From JBBIUS01 sp037440105 (GTDB lineage: Bacteria; Patescibacteriota; Patescibacteriia; XYB2-FULL-38-15), in assembly GCA_037440105.1 (NCBI GenBank), contig JBBIUS010000016.1, positions 1-17,493 of the forward strand: a DNA stretch of 17,493 nucleotides. Direction: 5' to 3'. Position numbers and translations under genes: made by a program. The notes beneath the pieces were generated by a model. The model searched no databases. It was not told the DNA's origin and saw nothing but the letters and a program-made list of their open reading frames with translations. Below, piece by piece: positions 1 through 6,311 of this stretch; within the stretch, counting starts at the first letter, position 1, and each line of letters begins with the position of its first letter.

Positions 1-2293
1 GCTCACTGACTTTTTTTTCCAATTCATCATAAGCTTTACGGGCAAGTTCCATCAAATATTCAATAATCCGCGTTCTGACCGCTGCGTCATGCGCCTTGTC
101 TCCTGCCCAACGTCTGATATCATCCATTCTAATGCGCGCTTCTTTTTCAATCGGGAAAATTGTTCCAACTACTTCATAAATTTCTTCTAAATTCCAGTCA
201 CCCTCTTGTTCTGAGGCAGTATGAAATAAGACAACTTGTTCAATTTCATCTTCGACCATTCCCAAAATTTTTTCTTTTGTGTTTTCCGCGGCCAAAATTT
301 CCCGCCGTTTTCTATAGATTACTTCTCTATGCTTATTTAAAACATCATCGTATTCAAGCAAATGCTTTCTAATATCAAAATTATGACCTTCGACTCGGCG
401 CTGAGCTGACTCAATGGACTTTGAAACCATTCGGTTTTCAATAGGCATACCTTCCGGAACTTTTAGAGCTGTCATTAAATTTTTTAAACGTTCTCCGCCA
501 AAAATTCTCATCAAATCATCTTCAAGAGAAATATAAAATTGAGAAGAACCAGGATCACCTTGACGACCGGAACGGCCGCGCAATTGATTGTCAATCCGCC
601 TTGCTTCATGGCGTTCTGTACCAATAATATGAAGCCCACCAAGCGCTTTAACTTTTTCTGCCTCTTCTCTAGTCGGCGGATTTCCGCCCAAAATAATATC
701 AACACCGCGGCCAGCCATGTTGGTTGCCACAGTTACTGCTCCAAGTCGGCCAGCCTGAGCAATAATTTCTGCTTCACGTTCATGATGTTTGGCATTCAAA
801 ACTTGGTGAGGAATTCCTTCGCGTTCAAGCAGCACGCTCAGCGTTTCATTTTTTTCAATAGAAATTGTACCAACTAAAACCGGTTGACCGCGCTCATGTC
901 GCTCTTTAATCTCAGAAACCACTGCTTTAAATTTTTCTGCCTCAGTCTTATAAATTCTGTCTGGCAAATCTTGACGTATCATTGGTTTATTAGTAGGGAT
1001 AGCGACAACTTCAAGATTATAAATTTTTGAAAACTCTTCTGCTTCGGTCATGGCCGTGCCAGTCATGCCAGCCAATTTTTTATACATTCTAAACAGGTTT
1101 TGAAAAGTTATCGTAGCCAATGTTCGACTTTCTTCGCGTACTCTCACACCTTCTTTTGCTTCAATTGCTTGGTGCAGCCCTTCGCTATAGCGCCGACCAA
1201 ACATCAGCCGGCCGGTAAATTCGTCAACAATTATAACTTCTCCCTCGCGAACAACATAATCCCGATCTCGTTTAAACAAAGTCTCAGCGCGCAGAGCCTG
1301 CTCAATGTGATGGACCATAGTGATGCCGCCGGCAGTGTAAATATTTTCGACGCCTAACCATTTTTCCATCTTTGCAATCCCTGCCTCAGTCAAGGTTGCG
1401 GCCCTCATTTTTTCATCAATATTATAATCTTCATTTTCTTTTAATCTCTTCACTAAATCAGCAAATTTATAATAAAGTTCTGCCGATTCTTCTGTCGGAG
1501 CAGAGATTATAAGAGGCGTTCGCGCTTCATCAATTAAAATGCTGTCAACTTCATCGATAATGGCATAATTCAGTTCACGCTGGACCATGCTAGCAAGGTC
1601 GGTTACCATATTGTCTCGCAAATAATCAAAACCAAATTCATTATTTGTCCCATAAAGGATATCAGCTGCGTATGCCTCTTTTCGGGATACCGGCCGTAAA
1701 AATTCCTGCACCACCTTAAAACTTCCCAAAACATCCCTCTCTTCATCTAATTTGTCATTTGTCATTTGTAATTTGTCATTTGTCTCCGCTCTGTAAGTTG
1801 GGTCATATAAAAATGCTGCCTCATGCTGAATACATCCCACACTTAAGCCTAATGCGTGATAAATCTGCCCCATCCAGACTGTGTCTCTTTTTGCTAAATA
1901 ATCATTCACAGTTACCACATGCACACCTTTACCTGTTAGCGCGTTCAAATATACAGGCAATGTCGCAGTTAAAGTTTTGCCTTCGCCGGTCTTCATTTCC
2001 GCGATTTGCCCACGATGTAAAACAATGCCGCCGATAAGTTGTACGTCAAAATGTCTCTGGCCAAGGGTTCGTTTTGCCGCTTCTCGCACCACGGCAAATG
2101 CTTCGGGTAACAAATCATCTGGATCCTCTCCTTTATTCAATCGTTCGCGAAATACTGTCGTCATTTCCCTCAGTCTATCAATAGAAAAAGACTCGAATTT
2201 TGGTTCGAGTGCGTTAATTTTTTCAACAACCGAATGTAATTTTTCTAAAGTTTTTCTATTAGGATCACCAAATACCTTTAATAAGAATGACAT
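1..2293 (-). CDS. secA: Preprotein translocase ATPase SecA (C-terminal end outside window)
   Basis: SecA is the cytoplasmic motor ATPase that pushes preproteins through SecYEG. About 764 residues can be read without interruption from ATG at 2293 to the window edge, so the C-terminal tail is missing. The nucleotide-binding site is visible as MKTGEGKTLTATLP near residues 100-113, the DEAD-type motif as IIDEVDSILIDEAR, and the second ATPase domain as NMAGRGVDIILGG and RGRSGRQGDPGSSQF. The helicase motif usually reads GRGTDI; Val replaces Thr here. A run TNDKLQMTNDKLD (about residues 169-183) comes from a 7-bp repeat and lies just before the conserved LRPVSRKEAYAADILYGTN. No Shine-Dalgarno sequence precedes the start. 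The start follows the decayed reductase gene by 16 bp on the same strand. Confidence 0.97.
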   Translation of the reverse strand, partial: MSFLLKVFGDPNRKTLEKLHSVVEKINALEPKFESFSIDRLREMTTVFRERLNKGEDPDDLLPEAFAVVREAAKRTLGQRHFDVQLIGGIVLHRGQIAEMKTGEGKTLTATLPVYLNALTGKGVHVVTVNDYLAKRDTVWMGQIYHALGLSVGCIQHEAAFLYDPTYRAETNDKLQMTNDKLDEERDVLGSFKVVQEFLRPVSRKEAYAADILYGTNNEFGFDYLRDNMVTDLASMVQRELNYAIIDEVDSILIDEARTPLIISAPTEESAELYYKFADLVKRLKENEDYNIDEKMRAATLTEAGIAKMEKWLGVENIYTAGGITMVHHIEQALRAETLFKRDRDYVVREGEVIIVDEFTGRLMFGRRYSEGLHQAIEAKEGVRVREESRTLATITFQNLFRMYKKLAGMTGTAMTEAEEFSKIYNLEVVAIPTNKPMIRQDLPDRIYKTEAEKFKAVVSEIKERHERGQPVLVGTISIEKNETLSVLLEREGIPHQVLNAKHHEREAEIIAQAGRLGAVTVATNMAGRGVDIILGGNPPTREEAEKVKALGGLHIIGTERHEARRIDNQLRGRSGRQGDPGSSQFYISLEDDLMRIFGGERLKNLMTALKVPEGMPIENRMVSKSIESAQRRVEGHNFDIRKHLLEYDDVLNKHREVIYRKRREILAAENTKEKILGMVEDEIEQVVLFHTASEQEGDWNLEEIYEVVGTIFPIEKEARIRMDDIRRWAGDKAHDAAVRTRIIEYLMELARKAYDELEKKVSE
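1749..1784. repeat. In-frame heptamer array inside secA
   Basis: Five consecutive 7-bp units of the form TTTGTCA or TTTGTAA. They are translated on the minus strand as TNDKLQMTNDKLD within SecA and do not break the frame. Confidence 0.85.
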
Positions 2294-2309
2294 AAACAAA
2301 ATCATTAAA

Positions 2310-2945
2310 TCATCGTTTCCTGTTTAATCTGCGTTTAGAAAAATATCTTAAATTATCATCTCGCCAGTTTATCTCTTTTAAATTAATAACAACTTCTACT
2401 AATTTTTTACCCATAAACTCCATTGTTTCAGGAACCCAATCTTTGCCGCTTTCCGTTCCTGGAAAATAAATTGTATAAGGTAAAAGAATAAAACCCATGT
2501 GGTTTAGGGCAGCCGCCATGCTCATTAAAGCCATCATTTCACCGCCGTCTTCTCTTGAAACAGCTAAAGCAGCAACTTTGCCTTGATATAAAAATCCATT
2601 ATTTTCAGCACAACACAATCTGTCAATAAAATTTTTCATTAGACCGGACATATTAAACCAATAGACAGGACTACCAAAGACAATAGCGTCTGCTTTTTCT
2701 AGCAATGGTATAATTCAATGGTATAATTTCTGCATGCCGTCTTTAACGCGGCAAGGATAAATACATTTTGAAGGATTAATGCTTTAGCAACCAAGACATG
2801 GTTTTATTCCATAATCGACGAGGTGGATTAATTTTATTTCTTTGCCAGCCTGTTTGGAGGAAGATAAAATCATCTTTAGTAATTTAGCAGTTCTGCCCTT
2901 TTTACGAGGAGATCCATTTATGCCGAGTATTAAACTTTTTTTCAT
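2310..2945 (-). pseudogene. Decayed NAD(P)H-dependent FMN reductase / flavodoxin-like gene
   Basis: From ATG at 2945 the frame reads MKKSLILGINGSPRKKGRTA, a flavodoxin-fold FMN phosphate-binding start, and continues to KPCLGC. Codon 54 is TAA (2784-2786), right after that conserved Cys pair. Codon 77 is TGA (2715-2717). After it the same frame resumes as IIPLLEKADAIVFGSPVYW and runs to a TGA at 2310. The second stop lies at a 13-bp tandem duplication (2703-2715 and 2716-2728). Relative to related proteins the segment is about four residues too long there, as such a duplication would cause. The gene would be a full-length reductase of about 210 residues but for these two lesions. It lies between the arginine decarboxylase gene (21 bp) and secA (16 bp). 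A 131-residue remnant from TTG at 2705 is open but lacks the flavin-binding N-terminus. Stop-codon recoding is unlikely because both TAA and TGA would have to be recoded. Confidence 0.85.
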
Positions 2946-2966
2946 AAAAATTTTAAAATTATTTTG

Positions 2967-3509
2967 TCACATTACAAATACTGCTGCTGCCATTACCGTT
3001 GTCCACAAACCATTTTTGTCCGCTATCGCGGATTGAGTGATGTTGTGAGTTTTGACTATTTTCCCGCTCAATTTGTATATCTGTTCACGCTCGTCCCAGG
3101 CTTTATTTATATCAAATTCAACACCTAATGTTGAAGCAAGCATAGAAGCAGCTAAATCCTCAGCATAATCTCCTGCTTTTTCTTCTGTTTCGCCAAAAGA
3201 ATGATGTTCTGAAAGATAGCCATAATGTGTTGGATCAGCTGGGACAGCTAAACCGATTGAGGCTGCCAAAAGACGATTTGGCTCATTAGTTTCATTGCGG
3301 GCCATTACGCAAAAAACTATTTGGCCTGCCCTTAACTCAGATAACCCATGCGCTTTTTGGATGATCTTGCATCCAGGCGGGAATATACTAGAAACAGAAA
3401 CAATATTAAATTTCTCAATGCCAGCATCGCGAAGCGCGGCTTCAAAAGACTGCAATCTTTCTTTGTGTTTGCCGACCCCCTTAGTAAAAAAAACTTTTGT
3501 TGGAACCAT
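2967..3509 (-). CDS. pdaD: Pyruvoyl-dependent arginine decarboxylase
   Basis: The enzyme converts arginine to agmatine, the first step of one polyamine route. It makes its own pyruvoyl cofactor by self-cleavage at a Ser-Ser bond. The protein is 180 residues from ATG at 3509. The cleavage region is VSVSSIFPPGCK with the Ser pair at residues 40-41. The conserved Glu-rich GETEEKAGDYAED follows at 107-119, and AASIGLAVP at 82-90. A longer frame reaches 3551, but its extra 14 residues are encoded by the AT-rich intergenic repeat, so the internal Met preceding VPTKVFFTKGVG is chosen. No Shine-Dalgarno site is seen. A flavin reductase relic lies 21 bp downstream. The family is typical of archaea and is also found in some bacteria. 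Confidence 0.93.
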   Translation of the reverse strand: MVPTKVFFTKGVGKHKERLQSFEAALRDAGIEKFNIVSVSSIFPPGCKIIQKAHGLSELRAGQIVFCVMARNETNEPNRLLAASIGLAVPADPTHYGYLSEHHSFGETEEKAGDYAEDLAASMLASTLGVEFDINKAWDEREQIYKLSGKIVKTHNITQSAIADKNGLWTTVMAAAVFVM

Positions 3510-3514
3510 CTTTT

Positions 3515-3652
3515 TGAAAATCCGAAATTCAAATATCGAAATTCGAAACAATATCTAAATTCTAAATTCAAACAATCCAAACAGTTTTGAATTTTGAATT
3601 TTGATCATTTGAATTTGTTTCGGATTTCGGATTTTGTGCTTCGAATTTATTT
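3515..3652. repeat. AT-rich imperfect palindrome with 7-bp periodicity
   Basis: The left arm holds units such as AAATTCG and TAAATTC. The right arm holds GAATTTT, GAATTTG and GGATTTC. The two arms are approximate reverse complements around 3580, with CCAAAC opposed to GTTTTG. The repeat fills the whole gap between the arginine decarboxylase and hpf genes and touches both ends. Confidence 0.75.
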
Positions 3653-3654
3653 TA

Positions 3655-4083
3655 TTATATTCCTTCATCCCTTTCCCTCCTCCCAAGCCGCCTCTCTTCC
3701 CGAGTCGTGGCCTCGGGTGCAACGGCGTTCATCCTTTTTACCAGCCGCGCCCCCCGTTTTACCTTAGCTTCTTTTGTGCCACGATAATTTTTAATTTGCC
3801 GCTGGAGTTCATCTTTGACACGAACAATTGCTTGACGCAAATCTTTATGAATTGCTTCAGCCCGCAAAATTTCTCCAGGCAAGCGAATGTCTGCTTCAGC
3901 GCGATAAACAAACTCGCCTTTTTTATGATGTTTTGTTGTCCGACTAACTTCGACCCAAGCCTCAGCCACGCCAGTATTAACATAATTTTTAATAAATTTT
4001 TCTAGATCGTTAATTTTTTCTTCAACAAAAACATCAATACTTTCTATCGGCTCTAAGTTGGTCCATTTGAGGGAGATTTTCAT
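3655..4083 (-). CDS. hpf: Ribosome hibernation promoting factor / RaiA (S30AE family)
   Basis: A 142-residue protein that begins MKISLKWTNLEPIESIDVFV and has the S30AE beta-alpha fold pattern, including AEAWVEVSRTTKHHKKGEFV and YRAEADIRLPGEILRAEA. Proteins of this family bind the 30S subunit between head and body and silence or protect idle ribosomes. The length is that of a short form without the C-terminal dimerisation domain of long HPF. The C-terminus is a charged tail (RREERRLGRRERDEGI-like), not a folded domain. The start is preceded by a perfect TATAAT about 27 bp upstream and by no Shine-Dalgarno site. Whether it acts like HPF (dimer-forming) or RaiA (monomer-preserving) cannot be told from sequence alone. 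Confidence 0.9.
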   Translation of the reverse strand: MKISLKWTNLEPIESIDVFVEEKINDLEKFIKNYVNTGVAEAWVEVSRTTKHHKKGEFVYRAEADIRLPGEILRAEAIHKDLRQAIVRVKDELQRQIKNYRGTKEAKVKRGARLVKRMNAVAPEATTREERRLGRRERDEGI

Positions 4084-4109
4084 ATAATATAGTTTATTTA
4101 TCTTAAAAC

Positions 4110-4137
4110 ATTATACCGTAAAATGCAAAAATAGTAA
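4110..4137 (-). promoter_or_regulatory. Probable hpf promoter
   Basis: The minus strand has a perfect -10 TATAAT at 4110-4115 and a weak -35 TTACTA 16 bp upstream (4132-4137), giving a leader of about 20 nt. The -35 falls inside the neighbouring heptamer repeat. Confidence 0.55.
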
Positions 4138-4203
4138 TCAGTAACCAGTAATTTTTTGATCAAACAATTTACGCGTTACGCGTTACTCGTTACGCGTTAC
4201 TCC
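4133..4203. repeat. Heptamer palindromic element, copy 1 (GTAAC family)
   Basis: One arm is AGTAATCAGTAACCAGTAAT and the other is built from GCGTTAC/TCGTTAC units, around a TTGATCAA centre. Both arms repeat every 7 bp. Its reverse complement aligns nearly end to end with 10023-10096. The element ends 2 bp before the murB stop codon. Confidence 0.85.
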
Positions 4204-4205
4204 AA

Positions 4206-5174
4206 TCAAAAACCAACGTACTCCACCTCTTCTTCCAACTGCACTCCCACCTCGTCTCTTACTTTCATTTTAACTAAACTCGCTAAAGCAACGATATCAC
4301 TTGCTGTCGCTCCACCAGTATTCACGATAAAATTCGCGTGCTTTTCAGAAATTTTTGCCCCGCCGATTTGTTTACCGCGGAGATCACACTGATCGATAAG
4401 CCAACCAGCTGGGATTTTCCCTTTGGCAATAAAATCAGCCGGCACATCTTCATGAGTATATTCTTTGATTATTTTCACGACTTCATCGGTTACTTCAACA
4501 TTTTTAAAAAATGATCCAGCGCTGGCGTCAGTCGGAATTTTTTCACTACGAATTTTCAAAACTTTTTCCATCTCTTCTTTTATTTTTTCTTTATCTCCCC
4601 TTTCCAATTTTAAAACAACTTTCAAAATAATATCCTTATTATGTTTAAACACACTCTCCCTATAACCAAATTTACATTCTTCTTTTCCATAATTCCTGAT
4701 TCCTAATTCCTGATTCTTCAACCACAGAACCTCCACTCCTTCAACTACATCGTCCATCGCCTTTCCGTAAGCACCCGCGTTTCCCCGCACTGCCCCGCCG
4801 ACTGTTCCCGGAATTCCAACTGCCCATTCCAAGCCAGACAATCCATTTTTTACCGCAGCCTCCACAGTCTTTGACAATGGCACTCCTGCTTCTGCTACGA
4901 TAATTGTATCTTGTATTTCGTATCTGGTATTTTGTATTTTGATTACTAAACCATCAAAACCGTTGTCTGAAAACAAAATATTACTTCCGCCGCCAAAAAT
5001 AAAAATTTTTAAATCTATTTCTTTAGCGGCTTCCACCGCGCGCCTCACATCTTCTGCGCTTTCGGCAACAAAAAAATACCTGGCCGGCCCACCAATTTTA
5101 AAAGTGCAATGATTAGCTAATAACTCATTCTCCAATATTTCTTCACCTAATTTTTCTCGCAATTTATTTATCAT
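4206..5174 (-). CDS. murB: UDP-N-acetylenolpyruvoylglucosamine reductase MurB
   Basis: MurB reduces UDP-GlcNAc-enolpyruvate to UDP-MurNAc with FAD and NADPH in peptidoglycan precursor synthesis. The FAD-binding part shows LANHCTFKIGGPARYFF and FGGGSNILFSD. WAVGIPGTVGGAVRGNAGAYG follows, then the catalytic Ser region DASAGSFFKN and the C-terminal Glu region SEKHANFIVNTGGA. The start at 5174 (MINKLREKLG) gives 322 residues. An in-frame ATG at 5201 is rejected because it lies within the promoter. Two segments, QNTRYEIQDT and KNQELGIRNYG, are encoded by 7-bp repeats and sit where surface turns are expected. No Shine-Dalgarno site is present. The gene ends in TGA, which supports the standard code. 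Confidence 0.96.
   Translation of the reverse strand: MINKLREKLGEEILENELLANHCTFKIGGPARYFFVAESAEDVRRAVEAAKEIDLKIFIFGGGSNILFSDNGFDGLVIKIQNTRYEIQDTIIVAEAGVPLSKTVEAAVKNGLSGLEWAVGIPGTVGGAVRGNAGAYGKAMDDVVEGVEVLWLKNQELGIRNYGKEECKFGYRESVFKHNKDIILKVVLKLERGDKEKIKEEMEKVLKIRSEKIPTDASAGSFFKNVEVTDEVVKIIKEYTHEDVPADFIAKGKIPAGWLIDQCDLRGKQIGGAKISEKHANFIVNTGGATASDIVALASLVKMKVRDEVGVQLEEEVEYVGF
4691..4720. repeat. In-frame heptamer array in murB (site 2)
   Basis: Units ATTCCTG, ATTCCTA, ATTCCTG, ATTCTTC repeat every 7 bp. They are translated as part of KNQELGIRNYG between two conserved MurB segments. Confidence 0.8.
4906..4944. repeat. In-frame heptamer array in murB (site 1)
   Basis: Units GTATCTT, GTATTTC, GTATCTG, GTATTTT, GTATTTT repeat every 7 bp. 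They are translated on the minus strand as IQNTRYEIQDT after the FAD-binding segment. Confidence 0.8.
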
Positions 5175-5184
5175 AAGTAATATT

Positions 5185-5213
5185 ATTCTACCAAAAACCA
5201 CTCACAATAGCAA
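5185..5213 (-). promoter_or_regulatory. murB promoter, probably giving a leaderless mRNA
   Basis: The minus strand reads -35 TTGCTA (5208-5213), a 17-bp spacer and -10 TAGAAT (5185-5190). The ATG at 5174 begins only 10 nt after the -10, so the transcript should start at or within a few bases of the start codon. Confidence 0.65.
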
Positions 5214-5219
5214 TGGAAT

Positions 5220-5235
5220 CCCGACGAAAGTCGGG
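5220..5235. repeat. Short GC hairpin CCCGAC-GAAA-GTCGGG
   Basis: A perfect 6-bp inverted repeat with a GAAA loop, just upstream of the murB promoter. There is no T tract on either side, so it is not a typical terminator. Confidence 0.6.
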
Positions 5236-5246
5236 CGGGTCAATCG

Positions 5247-5341
5247 CCCCCCTTAAGTTAAGGGGGCTGGGGGAGTTATGAACCGATATTCTAAAATCCA
5301 CGACTCATAACCCTCTTAATCTCCCCTTATCTTAAGGGGAG
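5247..5341. repeat. Large GC-rich inverted repeat with CCCCTTAA hairpins
   Basis: Two arms of about 36 bp, each containing a CCCCTTAnnTTAAGGGG-type hairpin and a TCATAAC/GTTATGA block, face each other across about 22 bp. They align well as imperfect reverse complements. The element marks the boundary between the AT-rich murB side and the GC-richer island. Confidence 0.75.
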
Positions 5342-5389
5342 AAATTAATTTCGCGCTTTTCGTAAAATTTCATAATTTCGTGGGGGTAT

Positions 5390-5440
5390 AAAAAAGAGCC
5401 CGATCGAGTTTCTACTAAGAGCAGATTCTCGACCAACGGC
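5390..5440 (-). terminator. Probable intrinsic terminator of the Cys-rich gene
   Basis: On the minus strand, immediately after the TAG of the 5442-5750 gene, GGTCGAG pairs with CTCGATC. The stem is followed by GGGCTC and a run of six T. Confidence 0.55.
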
Positions 5441-5441
5441 C

Positions 5442-5750
5442 CTATCGATGAAGTTCGCCATTTCGCAGCGTGAGAAGTGGAACTGGCCCAACCGTGTACT
5501 TTGGATTACTTTCGTCAAGCGATCCAAGCCACTCCCTACAACACGGACAACACAGTTCATAGATCGGAGCAGCAACTACGTCGCCGCGGTAGCCAGTCAC
5601 CGGCTGACGTTCGCACTGCTTGATCGGCGTTTTAGTACTGCACCGTTTGCACCGGATGAGTTTATCATAGTCTTGCTTGGTCTCGAGATGCCATCCCTCG
5701 ATTGTATAGGAATGACCATCAAACTCATGTTGCTCCGAAATCCAGCGCAT
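5442..5750 (-). CDS. Small Cys-rich (zinc-ribbon-like) protein of unknown function
   Basis: I do not recognise this 102-residue protein. Its Cys pattern is C34-x2-C37, C46, then C67 C68 x C70 C71, which could make a zinc ribbon. The frame extends to 5816, but a GGAGGG site 6 nt upstream points to the ATG at 5750 (MRWISEQHEF). It has its own consensus promoter (5820-5848), a leader of about 60 nt and a terminator-like hairpin right after the stop. It lies in the GC-richer island next to the IS110-like gene, in the same direction but as a separate transcription unit. No membrane segment or signal peptide is visible. The control signals make it a credible gene despite the lack of recognised homology. 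Confidence 0.7.
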   Translation of the reverse strand: MRWISEQHEFDGHSYTIEGWHLETKQDYDKLIRCKRCSTKTPIKQCERQPVTGYRGDVVAAPIYELCCPCCREWLGSLDESNPKYTVGPVPLLTLRNGELHR

Positions 5751-5819
5751 CGCAACCCTCCATTTTTGACTTCTGCCCGCCAACGCATTATTGCGTCGAC
5801 AAGCACTTGCCAACACTTT

Positions 5820-5848
5820 ATATTATTGCGATTTAGTAATTTTGTCAA
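5820..5848 (-). promoter_or_regulatory. Consensus promoter of the Cys-rich gene
   Basis: The minus strand has a perfect -35 TTGACA (5843-5848), a spacer of exactly 17 bp and -10 TAATAT (5820-5825). It uses the same -10 and spacing as the promoter of the IS110-like gene. Confidence 0.8.
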
Positions 5849-6055
5849 TATCAGAGGCAGGTCAACGGGAAGTTAAAATGTCGTGTTTTGTGCAGATAAG
5901 TTTTTTACGAACGTTTTTTACCATGGTGAATTTTGTTCGTATTAAGTATTCCCGGAGTGGTCTGATTGCTGGGGTAATATTCGCATGTGCGCATTCGCAT
6001 TGCCGGAGTGCGAGGAACGGAGCGACGAGTGCGGGGGCGCGCTGTTTGCGTACAT
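5849..6055. other. Gene-free stretch with a 9-bp direct repeat
   Basis: No credible gene is seen between the promoter at 5820 and the terminator at 6056. The one distinct structure is GTTTTTTAC, twice, at 5900-5908 and 5913-5921 (13-bp pitch), which could be a protein-binding site. The open frames here have no start signals and look like chance. Confidence 0.4.
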
Positions 6056-6104
6056 AAAAAAAGATCCCACAGAAAGTCGATTTTCGTCGACTTTTGCAGG
6101 ATCC
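6056..6104 (-). terminator. Strong intrinsic terminator after the hairpin array
   Basis: On the minus strand GGATCC ... AAAGTCGA-CGAAAA-TCGACTTT ... GGGATC is followed by seven T. The inner 8-bp stem is perfect. An outer GATCC/GGGATC stem closes it. This ends the transcript that carries the four hairpins. Confidence 0.85.
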
Positions 6105-6311
6105 TTGGCAGCGGTGCGCTGGCTTTTCGCGCAGGGACCGTGGCCTTGGTTTGAGCATTGTGAACGTGGCTTTTCGCACCAGCGTCATGGCCTTAGTAGA
6201 CGGAGGTTTGGGGGCACCGCTCGCGTGGCTTTTCGCAATCGCGTACTGGCCTCAGCAGACCAAGGTCTGATTGGCATCTGTGCAATAGCTTTTCGCATGC
6301 TTGCATTGGCC
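6105..6311 (-). ncRNA. Array of four tandem hairpins with a constant loop motif
   Basis: Starting right at the stop codon of the IS110-like gene, the minus strand carries four units. Each is GGCCA, 10 variable bases, GCGAAAAGCCA (GCTA in the first), variable bases and TGC(C). The units begin at 6311, 6251, 6192 and 6145, so the pitch is 60, 59 and 47 bp. The variable parts form different but paired stems around the constant motif: TGCAA/TTGCA, CGCG/CGCG, TGACG/CGTTCA (one bulge) and CGGT/ACCG with GCGC/GCGC. Changed sequence with kept pairing indicates selection for structure. The array ends in the terminator at 6056-6104, so it is probably the 3' part of the transposase mRNA or an RNA processed from it. 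Its role is unknown; a guide-like RNA for the adjacent protein is a hypothesis only. Confidence 0.65.

Noticed and set aside
2310..2945. Recoding of TGA (as glycine) in the reductase gene
   Set aside because: A TAA also interrupts the frame, the TGA sits at a tandem duplication, murB ends at TGA, and secA has no in-frame TGA.
3332..3590. Open frames overlapping the arginine decarboxylase start on both strands
   Set aside because: They are other-frame readings of the gene and the AT-rich repeat.
5862..6188. A 108-codon minus-strand frame after the array
   Set aside because: It runs through two hairpin units and a strong terminator and has no ribosome site.
6105..6311. CRISPR array
   Set aside because: The constant blocks are only 5-11 bp, units differ in pitch, the variable parts pair with each other, and no cas gene is present.
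6105..6311. Integron attC-like sites
   Set aside because: No gene cassettes lie between the hairpins and no tyrosine integrase is seen.
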